DNA of 64,000 bases, taken from positions 330,284 through 394,283 of the forward strand of contig JAQTYU010000001.1 in NCBI GenBank assembly GCA_028688145.1, given 5' to 3'. The number at the start of each line of letters is the position of its first letter. Within the stretch, counting starts at the first letter, position 1. A program made the position numbers and the translations under genes. This document shows, in pieces, positions 49,058-58,959 of the stretch. The notes beneath the pieces are model-generated. The model worked only from the letters and a program-made list of their open reading frames with translations. It made no database searches and was not told where the DNA came from. The DNA is from Thiotrichaceae bacterium (lineage in GTDB: Bacteria > Pseudomonadota > Gammaproteobacteria > Beggiatoales > Beggiatoaceae).

Positions 49058-49450
49058 TTAATTATACAAAGTACCCAGATAAGCAATGAGATCAGAGTGC
49101 GCATCTGCATCGGACAAACCATCATATTTCATCTTTCCGCCTGGAACAGCGTTCTTAGGCTCACTCACATAAGCATCTAAGTGTGCAGCATTTCACACGA
49201 TACCACTTTGTTTCATCGCGGCAGAATACTCAACGTCAGCGATTTTCCCCGCCTTTCTTCCCGTGACCGCAAACAGTCAAGGACCTTTCTTATTTGTTCC
49301 TTCGCGAACGCTGTGACATTCGCCACACTCTTCAGAGAAAACATCTGCCCCGTGCTGCGCATCTCCCGCCGCATAAACAGGAACAGCGGTGAATGTAGCA
49401 CTCAGTAAAAGTGGAGCAAGCCATAATTTCATAGTCGTTAAACGCTTCAT
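49058..49450 (-). pseudogene. Class I cytochrome c gene with two in-frame TGA codons
   Basis: From ATG 49450 (ribosome-binding site AGGGA) the frame runs 131 codons to TAA at 49058: signal peptide, haem site ECGECHSVREG, then KKGP-TGA-LFAVTGRKAG, then SAAMKQSGIV-TGA-NAAHLDAYVSEPK, then GGKMKYDGLSD and IAYLGTLYN. The whole 130-residue cytochrome c fold is recognisable without any frameshift. The TGAs are at 49277-49279 and 49193-49195; the second falls where the family normally has Trp (one base from TGG). As read, it is a pseudogene truncated just after the haem site. Sequencing error or UGA readthrough are alternatives. Confidence 0.8.
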
Positions 49451-49464
49451 TTCATTCCCTAAAG

Positions 49465-50823
49465 TTAAAAAGCAGTCCATGCAAACAAGAAAACTGTATT
49501 GTTGTCTTTAGCATCGCGACCGTTGCCATCGTAATTTTGACTTGCGCCGTTGTATTTTCCATACAGCCAATATTGCAAACCGAGGCGTACATTTGCCCAA
49601 GGCGCATTCCAAGAAGCTTCTTTGCCCCAAGGAGTCCAATCTGCTTGTAAAATATAGCCTGCGGTATTCGGTGAGTTATTTGCATAACCATTCGCGACAC
49701 TGTAAAGCGTGGCATCAGAATCGCCTTGTGTCACAAAACGGCTTGCAGTGAAACCCCAAGTTTGATTATAAAAATAAGATGCACTGAGCTTAAACTCATT
49801 GAGTTTTCCCGTCAGATTATCCGCATTGCCATTGGCAACCAGACTGCCGCGAGATTGCCGTTCCCGAATGTAGCTGGCTTGAATTGTCCCAATATGTTTA
49901 CGTGTTCCAAGAAATTGATAAGAAGCATCAATCCCAATATCACGATAAGTATTAGTCGGTTGGCTGGTGTTCCAATCAGGTTGCACACTGGTATTAAAAC
50001 CAAACAAACCCGCTGAAAAAGCATGTTTTTTCAAATCTTTGAAATAGGCTAAACGCCAGTAAGCGGTATTATTGCCAAACCGCCCCATATCGCCATCGTG
50101 GGCTTGACCGAGACGACTTTGCATGGTGGGTGTGAGCGAGCGATAAGTTCCCAGTTCGGCATAGATTGAATTATCCAAAAATCCATAAGCTGACAGCCCC
50201 ACTACACGGTGTGCTGAACCTAAGCCATCACTCATGAGTGTCGACGCGCCGCCCGTTCCAAATCCAAAAGCTGAGGAAGAGAAAGGAACTCCCCAAGCGG
50301 ACAAAGTATTGAAGGGGTTTTGTACGCTGGGATTGTTATTAACAGAAATCCCAAACAAAGCTTCTTTACCCGCCAGTTCAGTGCTGTGCACAAAACGCAA
50401 ATCCATGTTATCCAGCGAAAGTTGCTTACCAATCGCATCGTAAGTGGTTTGCACAAACGCGCCCATTTTCTCGTTCAAACGACCTGCCACAAACAGAGAA
50501 GCTTCATCAATTTTCAGATTATTGTTTGCAGAACCGCCACTGGGCGCGGGGTCTTGATTCTTCGCGGTTTTGCTAAAAGATGCGACCACCATGCCTGACA
50601 ATGGAATATTGCCTTTTTTACCATTGCTATCGACGTGGCCGCCCAGCTTAAACTTAATCCCAAAGGGCGTGAGCTGAGCAAAAGCCCCAATATGGCAAGC
50701 CGCACAATCTTGACCTGTCTGCCGTGAAAAACTGGGGACGGCGTGCGCAGTGGAAACTAACATCAACAGGCTGATAGATAATGCGGTACGTGCTAATAAG
50801 GTACGAGTATAAAAAATAGACAT
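49465..50823 (-). CDS. Fused haem c-porin outer-membrane cytochrome, Cyc2-like
   Basis: 452 residues: signal peptide (ending AHA), then immediately a single haem site in PSFSRQTGQDCAACHIGAFA followed by TPFGIKFKLGGH, then about 390 residues of beta-barrel-type sequence ending W-T-A-F. This plan (small N-terminal monohaem domain plus porin) is that of Cyc2-type outer-membrane cytochromes, which carry electrons across the outer membrane, best known from iron oxidisers. Membership of the strict Cyc2 family is uncertain. It lies between a cytochrome b561 gene and a small cytochrome c, downstream of a hydrogenase subunit. Confidence 0.7.
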   Translation of the reverse strand: MSIFYTRTLLARTALSISLLMLVSTAHAVPSFSRQTGQDCAACHIGAFAQLTPFGIKFKLGGHVDSNGKKGNIPLSGMVVASFSKTAKNQDPAPSGGSANNNLKIDEASLFVAGRLNEKMGAFVQTTYDAIGKQLSLDNMDLRFVHSTELAGKEALFGISVNNNPSVQNPFNTLSAWGVPFSSSAFGFGTGGASTLMSDGLGSAHRVVGLSAYGFLDNSIYAELGTYRSLTPTMQSRLGQAHDGDMGRFGNNTAYWRLAYFKDLKKHAFSAGLFGFNTSVQPDWNTSQPTNTYRDIGIDASYQFLGTRKHIGTIQASYIRERQSRGSLVANGNADNLTGKLNEFKLSASYFYNQTWGFTASRFVTQGDSDATLYSVANGYANNSPNTAGYILQADWTPWGKEASWNAPWANVRLGLQYWLYGKYNGASQNYDGNGRDAKDNNTVFLFAWTAF

Positions 50824-50844
50824 GAATTTTCTCTTGTCGCGAAC

Positions 50845-51362
50845 TTAGGCGCGGTTTTGACTGGTTGCGGGCAACATCGCCAGTAAAACACCATCACGGC
50901 GCACAAAGTGATGCCACAAGGCGGCTGCGGCGTGCATTGCGACAAATGCGCCCAAAGTTACAGCGGCGCGGAAATGCCAGAGTTCTAAGCTGTCGCCGAG
51001 ATCAGCATTTTTCCCGATTAACAGCGGCAGATCGAATAAACCCAAAAAGCTCACGGGACGACCGTGTGAATTGGCTAATAAGAAGCCCAAAATAGGTAAG
51101 GCTAGTAATAAACCATATAAAGCCAAGTGGGTTGCGCTGGCGGCGAGACGTAATAAAGGGGGTAATTGTACGGCGGTGACTAATTGACGGTAACGCATCC
51201 GCACGATGATTCGCCCGAACACAAATAGCAAAACGAACAAGCCTGCATTTTGATGAATGCCGAGTAACGTTTTACGGACGGCTTTTTCATCAAAGACTTC
51301 ACGAAGTAGCACCATCGAACCGCAAGCACAATGGCAAGTAAAGTTCCCCAATGCAGCAGCAT
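50845..51362 (-). pseudogene. Cytochrome b561-type gene, frameshifted near its start
   Basis: The long frame (50845-51351, MVLLREVFDEKAVRKTLLGI then HQNAGLFVLL...) covers TM helices 2-4 of a di-haem cytochrome b561, with His residues in GIHQNAG, ATHLALYG, ELWHFRAA and FVAMHAAAALWHH. The first helix, LLHWGTLLAIVLAV, is in another frame starting at 51362. The join needs one extra base at about 51315-51325 (GCTTGCGGTTCGATGGTG). As read, translation from either start gives a defective protein. The 5' end beyond 51362 has no clear start codon. Confidence 0.75.
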
Positions 51363-51555
51363 TAAGGGGGTGGGGTGTTTTATTTGGGATGGGGAAGTAC
51401 TTCCAGCGTCTGTGTTTTAACTCTCTCGTAACGACAACGATTGTAAAAAAACGCAGTACATGACAAGTAAACTGAGGGGTACAGCAGTCATTAAAATGAC
51501 TCTATGTTATTACAGACAAATACCTGCCCGTAAAATCTTAAAAATTTCACAATCA

Positions 51556-51624
51556 AATTGCGCCCCCGTAGAGGATAAAGACAAAGCTTTCATCTTTAAA
51601 AATCCTGTTTTAGGGGGCGCAATT
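51556..51624. repeat. Palindromic element with 12-bp termini
   Basis: AATTGCGCCCCC ... GGGGGCGCAATT, 69 bp, related to family A. Its boundary is 7 bp from the stop of the hydrogenase small subunit gene, at the place where a large-subunit gene would be expected. Confidence 0.7.
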
Positions 51625-51631
51625 CAAAAAA

Positions 51632-52585
51632 CTAACAAGTGGGCGGTTTAGTATGATTAATCCGTTGATAAAATGAACCTTTATCCCAGAAACCATCATC
51701 GGCACAACCTAAACAACCATGTCCCGAATTCACAGGATAAGAAGTCCCTTCATTCCATTTCGTGACCGCACAAGCGTTATACGTCGTCGGACCTTTGCAA
51801 CCCATTTTGTATAAGCAATAGCCTTGTTTCGCCTCGTCACTGTCCCAAGTTTCCACAAAACGCCCCGCGTCAAAATGCGGACGGCGATAGCATTTATCGT
51901 GAATGCGTTGGCTGTAAAACATCTTGGGGCGATTTTGCGAGTCTAATTCGGGCAACGCGTCAAAGGTGATTAAATAACTCAACACACCGACCATGACTTC
52001 TGCAATCGGAGGACAACCGGGCACTTTAATCACAGGCTTATCCGTGATCATTTTGTGAACGGGCGTGGCTTGGGTGGGATTGGGATAGGCGGCTTGCACA
52101 CAGCCATAAGAAGCACAATTTCCCCAAGCAATCACTAATTTACAATCAGCAACTGCATGTTTTAATTGCTCAGAAAAGGGTTTGCCGCCAATAATGCAAG
52201 ACATGCCATCTTGTCCCATTGGCGCATTGCCTTCGATGGCGACCACGTAATTGCCTTTGTATGCCGCTATGGTTTGCTCAAGACTTAATTCAGCCTGTGC
52301 GCCCGCCGCTGCCATCAAAGTGGGGTCATAATCCAGCGAAATCATTGATAAAATTACATCTTTCGCCAATGGCTGTGCCGCCCGAATAAAGGATTCTGAG
52401 CAACAAGTGCATTCCATACCATGCAGCCACAACACGGGTAAACGCGGCTTGGTTTCCAGCGCGTAAGCAATGCGCCCAATATAATCCGCAGACAAGCCCA
52501 AAGAGGTTGCCATCAGCGTACAAAACTTCATAAAACTGCGTCGGGTAATGCCTTGCCGCCGCATGACTTCATAATACGTTTCCAT
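51632..52585 (-). CDS. [NiFe]-hydrogenase small subunit (HyaA/HoxK type), C-terminally short
   Basis: Carries the Fe-S chain of an uptake hydrogenase. 317 residues. A Tat signal (TRRSFMKFC) sits near residue 14. Proximal cluster Cys are in [16 protein letters not shown] and VPGCPP; distal/medial ligands are in [18 protein letters not shown] and [18 protein letters not shown]. All are present. The protein stops at [10 protein letters not shown], so it lacks the C-terminal membrane anchor that usually brings such subunits to about 360 residues. No large subunit gene adjoins it; downstream come the damaged cytochrome b561 and other cytochromes. Confidence 0.9.
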   Translation of the reverse strand: METYYEVMRRQGITRRSFMKFCTLMATSLGLSADYIGRIAYALETKPRLPVLWLHGMECTCCSESFIRAAQPLAKDVILSMISLDYDPTLMAAAGAQAELSLEQTIAAYKGNYVVAIEGNAPMGQDGMSCIIGGKPFSEQLKHAVADCKLVIAWGNCASYGCVQAAYPNPTQATPVHKMITDKPVIKVPGCPPIAEVMVGVLSYLITFDALPELDSQNRPKMFYSQRIHDKCYRRPHFDAGRFVETWDSDEAKQGYCLYKMGCKGPTTYNACAVTKWNEGTSYPVNSGHGCLGCADDGFWDKGSFYQRINHTKPPTC

Positions 52586-52609
52586 TTTTAGAACTCCTAC
52601 AGCGGGAAA

Positions 52610-53347
52610 TTAACGGCACATTTTGGATTGAAGATTTGCCATGTAGCTGGCAATTTGGTCAAACTCGGTCTCGGTCAGACGCCCTAAAATCGTTTTTTTA
52701 TTGGGCACGATATTCAAGGAGTTTTTAATAATTTCGACAAATTGGGCGGGCTTGAAATCTTGACCATGACAGCCTTGGCAATTCTTTTGATACAAATTTT
52801 TGCCTGCGGTTAAGGTGTTACTTAAAGCATTGGCACTGAGAAATTTCTGTTCACAGCCCACCGCATCATCGGCAATCCCATTACCATTACAATCGCCGTC
52901 CGCCAAACCGTCGCTGTTGTAGTCCCCACTGATGTGCGGCGGCAAACCCACTGAAAATTGCAACATATTCAAAGCAGTGAGCCATGCAGAACTGTCGAAA
53001 GGCGACGCACCGACTTGGGTAATGATTTGATACACAGGATAAACACCGATAGGCATTCCATCGCTGGCAATGCTCAACAAGGTTGAATCCCCTGTGAAAG
53101 TTTGTTTTGCGAGGTAAGGCGTAGGGCTGCTTTGTAATCCCATCGTGGGCGTGATAAACAGCAGTTGCGGATCGCTGGGCAATTGCGTGGCGAGATATAA
53201 ATCGCCTGTCAACGGCGTGGTGAGGTGTAAATTAATTTCTAAAGCGACCGCGTTGTTATACAACACAGGATTTGGGGTGAGCAGTTGCGTCTCGGCAAAG
53301 CACGGCGCACTGCTGAATAAGACCAGATAAAACAGTTTGCGTAGCAT
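52610..53347 (-). CDS. Monohaem cytochrome c with Ca-type loop, hydrogenase-linked
   Basis: 245 residues from ATG 53347 (signal peptide ending CFA). The N-terminal 110 residues (TGDLYLATQLPSD, TFTGDSTLLSIASDGMPIGVY) match those of the gene at 53617, so the pair is a duplication. A calcium-loop-like D-Y-N-S-D-G-L-A-D-G-D-C-N-G-N-G-I-A-D segment (about 165-185) follows, then a C-terminal cytochrome c domain with CQGCHG near 212. It ends 24 bp before the hydrogenase small subunit start, so co-transcription is likely. Confidence 0.75.
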   Translation of the reverse strand: MLRKLFYLVLFSSAPCFAETQLLTPNPVLYNNAVALEINLHLTTPLTGDLYLATQLPSDPQLLFITPTMGLQSSPTPYLAKQTFTGDSTLLSIASDGMPIGVYPVYQIITQVGASPFDSSAWLTALNMLQFSVGLPPHISGDYNSDGLADGDCNGNGIADDAVGCEQKFLSANALSNTLTAGKNLYQKNCQGCHGQDFKPAQFVEIIKNSLNIVPNKKTILGRLTETEFDQIASYMANLQSKMCR

Positions 53348-53403
53348 GGTATTGAACTCACAGTTTTCAAAGGAAAAAGTTCGGATTAGTTTTAAAAGAT
53401 TTA

Positions 53404-53532
53404 ACTGCGTTCCCAACCCCCTGAAGGGGGCTAAAGACTAAACAATTATTTTTATTAATCTTTAAAGTCCCCTTTAGGGGATTTAGGGGCTGCTTTAATC
53501 TTTAGCCCCCTTCAGGGGGTTGGGGGCGCAGT
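53404..53532. repeat. MITE-like palindromic element, family A copy 3 (long form)
   Basis: 129 bp bounded by ACTGCGTTCCC and GGGGGCGCAGT, with three internal hairpins (CCCCCTGAAGGGGG, CCCCTTTAGGGG, CCCCCTTCAGGGGG types). It separates the two cytochrome genes. Confidence 0.7.
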
Positions 53533-53616
53533 CATATTGAATACCCACTAAAAAAATCCCACCGCAATAGCTTGGGGTGGGATTTTCATCAACTCATCCT
53601 AAGTGGGCTTAGCAAG

Positions 53617-54258
53617 TTAAGGCTTTGGTGGAACGATACCAATCGCACTTTGAATATAAGTTGCAATTTGGGTCAACTCAGCATCGGTCATGCTGCTTAA
53701 ACTGCCCATACCGCCCATATTTCGGGTAATTGCCTGACGAATGCCGCTTGCAGAACTTGCAGGACGATAAGCCGCGCCATGACAACTTACACAAAATTGG
53801 TTATACAAAGTTTTCCCCGCATCAGTGCTGCTGGTTGCAGCTTGCATGGTAAAGGTCAAAACATGTAAACCCTGTGCGCCGCCGACCCAGCTAGTGCTGT
53901 CATAAGGATTGGCGTTCGCATTCACCACCAAGCTGTATAACAAATAAGTTCCTGCGCCCAGACCTTTAGCAGGCAAATTTAACAGGGTGTAATCACCGCT
54001 GAAACTTTGGTTTTTCTTGAAAGCCACGGGCGTTTCACTAAACCCAATGCTTTCGGTGATGAAATAAAATTTGCCATCGGGCAATTGCGCGGCTAAGTAC
54101 AAATCGCCTTGTTCTGGCGTAGTGAAACGGGCCGTCGCAGAAAAATTATCTGCATCGCTGATCGTGGTTTTCGACGAAGTCAGTTCACTGCTATAGGCTT
54201 GAGAGGCAAAAGCACCTAAACCCAATAATAAATAACTGGCTGCTAATATGTTGCGCAT
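53617..54258 (-). CDS. Monohaem cytochrome c, paralogue of the neighbour
   Basis: 213 residues: signal peptide; a roughly 110-residue domain (QGDLYLAAQLPDGKFYFITES, SFSGDYTLLNLPAKGLGAGTY); and a C-terminal cytochrome c domain (NQFCVSCHGAAYRP near 155; a methionine-rich MGGMGSLSSM loop offers the second ligand). Same architecture as the protein at 52610 minus the calcium-like loop. It is the first gene of the hydrogenase/cytochrome cluster on the minus strand. Confidence 0.75.
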   Translation of the reverse strand: MRNILAASYLLLGLGAFASQAYSSELTSSKTTISDADNFSATARFTTPEQGDLYLAAQLPDGKFYFITESIGFSETPVAFKKNQSFSGDYTLLNLPAKGLGAGTYLLYSLVVNANANPYDSTSWVGGAQGLHVLTFTMQAATSSTDAGKTLYNQFCVSCHGAAYRPASSASGIRQAITRNMGGMGSLSSMTDAELTQIATYIQSAIGIVPPKP

Positions 54259-54761
54259 GATTATGTCCTTGCAATCTTAAGAAAGTCTTAAAGAAAATAC
54301 TGAAATAGTGAAGGTTTGAAATATAGAGCTATATTTCAAAATTATCTACTAAAAGCTGCGTGAATTTAAGAAGAAAGGATAATCGTGATCACAAAAATAG
54401 AGGGCAGTACTTTTCCAGAGACGGTGCTTATAAAGCAAATTCGCCCTAAAAAATAGCAAAAAACCAGAGCAATTCCAGCTTAAATAAAGCCGAGATCGTT
54501 CTGGTTTTTGAAATTGAATTAATCTAAATTTGTAATAGTTATCAGTGATCTTAAATTCACGTTAACTACAGTATATATCAGTACATATCGAAATTCGAGA
54601 AGGGGATTGGGGAATAGTATTTCAAATGAAGCTTTCATATTTGGAAACTACAGATGTTAAACAAACTCTAAAAAGCTTTGAACTCTCTTTAGAGCGTGGG
54701 GCGCAGTGACAGGCTATCACTACGCCCCAAACAGATTAACGACTATTTTTCCGTTCCCAAC
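54259..54761. other. Intergenic region with terminator
   Basis: 503 bp between the cytochrome gene (minus) and the chemoreceptor 3' end (minus). It should hold the promoter of the cytochrome cluster; no confident boxes are called. The only structure seen is the hairpin at 54699-54731. Confidence 0.4.
54699..54731 (-). terminator. GC-rich hairpin after the chemoreceptor gene
   Basis: TGGGGCG-C-AGTGA ... TCACT-A-CGCCCCA, a 12-bp stem with one mismatch, 31 bp past the chemoreceptor stop on the minus strand. No long T run, so it may be an extragenic palindrome. Confidence 0.5.
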
Positions 54762-57092
54762 TTAAAAATCTGTCCATTCATTCTTTTTAATCGTGGACTT
54801 GTCGCGTATCGCAACCCGCTTTTCTGTTTTTGACACCAGCACAGGCTTTTCATGGCGTTTGGGGGGCGCGGGCCGATCTTGCATAAAACTCCCAATATTG
54901 AAGAATGCCACATGTTGCTTGAGTTTTTGCGCCTGTTCACGCATCGATTCACTGGAACTTGCTGCTTCTTCGACAAGACTGCTGTTTTGTTGCGTCATCT
55001 GATCCATTTGACTGATGGCTTTATTCACTTGGTGAATGCCCGCCGACTGTTCCTGACTGGCGGCAGAAATTTCAGCAATAATGTCACTGACCTTTTTCAC
55101 CGCAACCATGATTTGTTGCAAGGTTTGCCCCGATTGATTCACCAAGCGCGTGCCATCTTCAACCTTATGCACACTGTCTTGAATCAAACCTTTAATTTCT
55201 TTAGCCGCCGCCGCACTGCGTTGGGCAAGATTGCGCACTTCAGCCGCAACCACCGCAAAACCGCGTCCTTGTTCGCCTGCTCGGGCGGCTTCTACGGCGG
55301 CATTAAGCGCGAGTAAGTTAGTTTGGAAGGCGATTTCATCAATCACGCTGACAATATCAGAAACCCGTTGACTACTTTCATTAATAGCTAACATCGCGGA
55401 AACAGCAGAGTTTACAATTTCCCCACCTTCTTGTGCTTGTTGGCGTGCATTGCTGGCGAGCAAATTGGCTTGTTTAGCACTTTCTGCGTTTTGCTGCACG
55501 GTGCTGGTCATTTCTTCAATGCTGGCGGCAGTTTCTTCCAAAGCCGCTGCTTGTTGTTCCGTGCGTTGACTTAAACTGAGATTGCCCGCCGAAAGTTCAT
55601 CCGCAGCTTGGCTGACCGCATCCGAAGTTTCTTGAATCAATGCCATGACTTCCGTTAATTTCTTAACCGTGGAGTTGGTGTCGTTTTTGAGCTGTAAAAA
55701 TGCGCCGCGATATTCATTCGTAATGATTTGGGTTAAATCACCTTTTGCCAAAGCCCCAATGACTCGCATGGTATCTTGCAAGGCTAACTGATTTAAATCC
55801 ATGATTTGATTTAAACTTTCACTGATATTTCTGAAAAAGCCACGTTTGCCATCCAAATCCAACCGCTGTTCTAAGTTCCCTTGTGAGGCGGCATGAGTTA
55901 CAGCGTTAATTTCTTGCTCGGTGGCAACTTCAAGGGTGCGATTGTTTAGCTCTTTCACAATCCCTAGACGCTCGCCGTGAGCATTGATGACTGGCGCAAC
56001 GGTATATTCAATCGTTAAAGCATCAAGGTCTAATTTGCCGTGTTTCACGTCTTGTAAAGTCCTTAATAATTCACGATGACTTTGGGCATTTTTATGCAGC
56101 ACATCGACCGAATGATTAATCAAACGTTCGGGATCAAAGTTAGGGAGTTCCTTACGAATTTTTTCCGCTTCTTGTCGGAACATCGTTTTCGCAGCAGCAT
56201 TCAGATAAATAATATTGTTTTGATTGTCCGCAATTAACACGCCGGTGGTGACGCTGTCCAATGCCTGATTAATGCGTAAAGCTTCATCGGCAATGCGTTT
56301 TTCTTCAGCAATACGGGCGCGTAATTGTTGCTGCATTTCATCAAGAGCTTGTAATAATTGCCCGACTTCGTCACGACAGCCAGTTTTAACCACGCTGTTA
56401 AAATCACCGTCGGTAATTGCTTTGGCAATTTTAACCGCGTCATTGATAGGCGCAGTAATCAAACGTGCCGTATACCAATTAAACAGCACCATGATCAATA
56501 ACAAGATAACAAACGTTATCACCGCCAACAGTAGCAAGTGATGATAGCTTTGGGTGGATTCTTGATGAATTCTGCCCGCCGCTTTGACATGGACATCTAG
56601 CCAAGCATTGAACTGTTTTATCAACTGCTCAAATTGTTGGCGTTCGGCATTGCTCACGTTGATAAAAGCGGCTTCACGATGCCCTTCTAAAATCTGTTGC
56701 GTGGTGTAAAGCTGTGCTTTGTGATATTGCTCCCATGCCGCGACCAAAGGATTAAAAGCATTTTGTCCCACTTCCTCTTGATGCTCGTTTTGCCAACGGC
56801 TCATATTTTTTTCGAGCTGCACCCCGAGTTCTTGTTGTTGCTGATTAATTTCAGTGCGCATTTTGACATCGGGTGCAACCACCATCATCAATGACAATTG
56901 ACGGAGGCGATTTATAGGTTGTCCAATCTCATTGTCAACTTTCTCGAAGTTTTGTGCGGTCTGATAAAGATCGCCCACCCACGTAAAAGCAAGTCGTAGA
57001 TTTTCTAAACTGTAAACGCCAACCCCGATAATCGCACTCATTGAAAATAAGGCGAGTATGAATAATTTCTTACCAATGCTGAGATTTTTCAT
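54762..57092 (-). CDS. Methyl-accepting chemotaxis protein with PAS domain
   Basis: 776 residues: TM1 near 10-28, a roughly 160-residue periplasmic helical domain, TM2 near 186-208, HAMP (about 210-265), a PAS-like domain ([20 protein letters not shown] near 283) with a connecting region, and the signalling coiled coil from about 480 with the conserved hairpin tip [27 protein letters not shown] text and [20 protein letters not shown] near 605. It lies 42 bp after a periplasmic substrate-binding protein gene on the same strand, suggesting indirect ligand sensing via that protein. Confidence 0.92.
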   Translation of the reverse strand: MKNLSIGKKLFILALFSMSAIIGVGVYSLENLRLAFTWVGDLYQTAQNFEKVDNEIGQPINRLRQLSLMMVVAPDVKMRTEINQQQQELGVQLEKNMSRWQNEHQEEVGQNAFNPLVAAWEQYHKAQLYTTQQILEGHREAAFINVSNAERQQFEQLIKQFNAWLDVHVKAAGRIHQESTQSYHHLLLLAVITFVILLLIMVLFNWYTARLITAPINDAVKIAKAITDGDFNSVVKTGCRDEVGQLLQALDEMQQQLRARIAEEKRIADEALRINQALDSVTTGVLIADNQNNIIYLNAAAKTMFRQEAEKIRKELPNFDPERLINHSVDVLHKNAQSHRELLRTLQDVKHGKLDLDALTIEYTVAPVINAHGERLGIVKELNNRTLEVATEQEINAVTHAASQGNLEQRLDLDGKRGFFRNISESLNQIMDLNQLALQDTMRVIGALAKGDLTQIITNEYRGAFLQLKNDTNSTVKKLTEVMALIQETSDAVSQAADELSAGNLSLSQRTEQQAAALEETAASIEEMTSTVQQNAESAKQANLLASNARQQAQEGGEIVNSAVSAMLAINESSQRVSDIVSVIDEIAFQTNLLALNAAVEAARAGEQGRGFAVVAAEVRNLAQRSAAAAKEIKGLIQDSVHKVEDGTRLVNQSGQTLQQIMVAVKKVSDIIAEISAASQEQSAGIHQVNKAISQMDQMTQQNSSLVEEAASSSESMREQAQKLKQHVAFFNIGSFMQDRPAPPKRHEKPVLVSKTEKRVAIRDKSTIKKNEWTDF

Positions 57093-57134
57093 GATAAAAC
57101 CTGACTCTCCAAAATAATCCTGCGGTGTATGGTG

Positions 57135-58811
57135 CTAAAAATTTTTGTGTACAATTTCTACAGGTTGTTTTAAGGCTTCGGGATATGCACCTTGACGAAT
57201 CGAAGAATGTTGAGCGGTTAGCTCAATTTCCCAAAGTGGCAAAGCTGCCATTTTGTAGGGGGTAAACACCACTTCCTTGTTCACTGCAAAAACTTTATTT
57301 GGGGTGGGCACAAACAGCATATATCCATTGTCGTAAGCTCGTTGCATGATTTTTAATACAACTTGATTATAATCAGCCTCATCTACGCCAATTTTAAACA
57401 TTTCTTCAATCAAGTCATCCATGATGGGATCACTAAATACCGTGCTCCACACATCATGAGTGCGTAAGGTGAAAAATGAGGTCCAGGGATGATAAAAAAA
57501 CCAATCGTCATTTCCCCAAATCAACAAATCCCAAGGCACAGTATTCTTTTTCGCATTGGTACTCAGCAATTGTTCAAAAATCAGGGTTTCGTTTTTAGTG
57601 ACGTTTAAATCGAGTTTTACCCCAACTTTGCCTAATTGATATTCAATCCCGCGCCACAAAAACAGAAAACGTTCTTGCGTCAGCACTTTCAGGGTCAAAC
57701 CGTTGAGTATTTGCTTCAAGCGTTGTTGATTTTTTTCCAAATAGGGATCATTCACTTCAGAAAAAGGCTTAATCGTCTTCATTGCCGCCCGCACCCCAGG
57801 AAAATTCGGCGAGGTGGACACGGGTGAGCTTTCACCTTCATTTTCATAGACAAAGTGCAATAAATTCTCTTGATGCAGTGCTTGATTCAGCGCGAGCCGT
57901 ACTTCTTTATCCAGTAATTTCGGATTACCCGTGCGCATATTGATATGAATTGCATAATTATCAGTGGAGGGTGAAGTCACTAATTTTGCATAGGGCGAGA
58001 TGATCGTTTGAAATTTATTTTCAAAAGCAATTGGCGTAATATCCAATTGATTTTCTTGGTATAAAACCGAGTTTTTGGCTTCTTCACTGTTGAGTTCAGT
58101 GTATACGGTAATCCGTTCAATTTTTGGAAAACGTTTATCCCAATAGCGCGGATTCGCGACCAATTCTGCTTTTGCAGTTTTGCGATCCCCTTCAATATAG
58201 CCCTCGGTCAAAATATAAGGACCGATACCATATAAACCTGGTTCTGCCAGATTGGGGCAAGTGGGTTTCCCATTCCAGCCGAATTTTTCTAAATAGGCAG
58301 GCGTGTAAAATTGAATCCAGACCACATCATTGAGAAAAACCCCGTATTTTTGCTTTAAATGAAAGCGCACGGTGTAATCGTTAATTTTTTCGGCGTGGTC
58401 AAAAACTTCATGAATTTTGGAATAGGTGAATGGCTTTTCTTTGAAATGGCGCATGTTTAATAACACCATATCAGCGTTAAAGGGTGTGCCATCTTGAAAT
58501 TCCACACCTTTACGCAACACGAATTCGTAAATCGTATCGCTGATTTTTTCGTAAGAAGTGGCTAAATCAAATTCCCAACCTTTGGCATTATTGGCGGGGC
58601 GAATCAGTGCGCCATTGATGGCATGGGAGACATAAAGATAAGGTAAGCTTGGAGCATAAACCCGTAAATGCGAGCCTTTGACGGGCGTTGCAATGCGGCT
58701 CGCTGAATCATCAGTGCGAAACACTTGAGGCGTGAAGTTTTGCAGATTATCTGCCCAAACATTCATCGACCACACCAACAACAATAGCCATCCTTTTCTA
58801 GGTATGTTCAC
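57135..58811 (-). CDS. Family 5 solute-binding protein (peptide/nickel type)
   Basis: 558 residues with a signal peptide (ending VWA). A GTG start is supported by GGAGGCGGAACT upstream. SBP_bac_5 landmarks: a DLATSYEKISDTIYEFVLRK segment followed by GVEFQDGTPFNADMV, and later KEVRLALNQALHQENLL. Such proteins bind oligopeptides, nickel chelates or other solutes for ABC importers. No ABC permease or ATPase gene is nearby; the downstream neighbour is a chemoreceptor instead. Ligand unknown. Confidence 0.88.
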   Translation of the reverse strand: MNIPRKGWLLLLVWSMNVWADNLQNFTPQVFRTDDSASRIATPVKGSHLRVYAPSLPYLYVSHAINGALIRPANNAKGWEFDLATSYEKISDTIYEFVLRKGVEFQDGTPFNADMVLLNMRHFKEKPFTYSKIHEVFDHAEKINDYTVRFHLKQKYGVFLNDVVWIQFYTPAYLEKFGWNGKPTCPNLAEPGLYGIGPYILTEGYIEGDRKTAKAELVANPRYWDKRFPKIERITVYTELNSEEAKNSVLYQENQLDITPIAFENKFQTIISPYAKLVTSPSTDNYAIHINMRTGNPKLLDKEVRLALNQALHQENLLHFVYENEGESSPVSTSPNFPGVRAAMKTIKPFSEVNDPYLEKNQQRLKQILNGLTLKVLTQERFLFLWRGIEYQLGKVGVKLDLNVTKNETLIFEQLLSTNAKKNTVPWDLLIWGNDDWFFYHPWTSFFTLRTHDVWSTVFSDPIMDDLIEEMFKIGVDEADYNQVVLKIMQRAYDNGYMLFVPTPNKVFAVNKEVVFTPYKMAALPLWEIELTAQHSSIRQGAYPEALKQPVEIVHKNF

Positions 58812-58959
58812 AGTTCCGCCTCCACAGCATTACGATTTATTCTTGTATTTCCCTGTGTCGTAAATCTTGACACAAGTCCCAGTGAATATTATGCAATTAT
58901 CATGCACTCGTATGATGCTCGGCGGAACATCGATATTAATGGCTATTTCAAATATCTAT

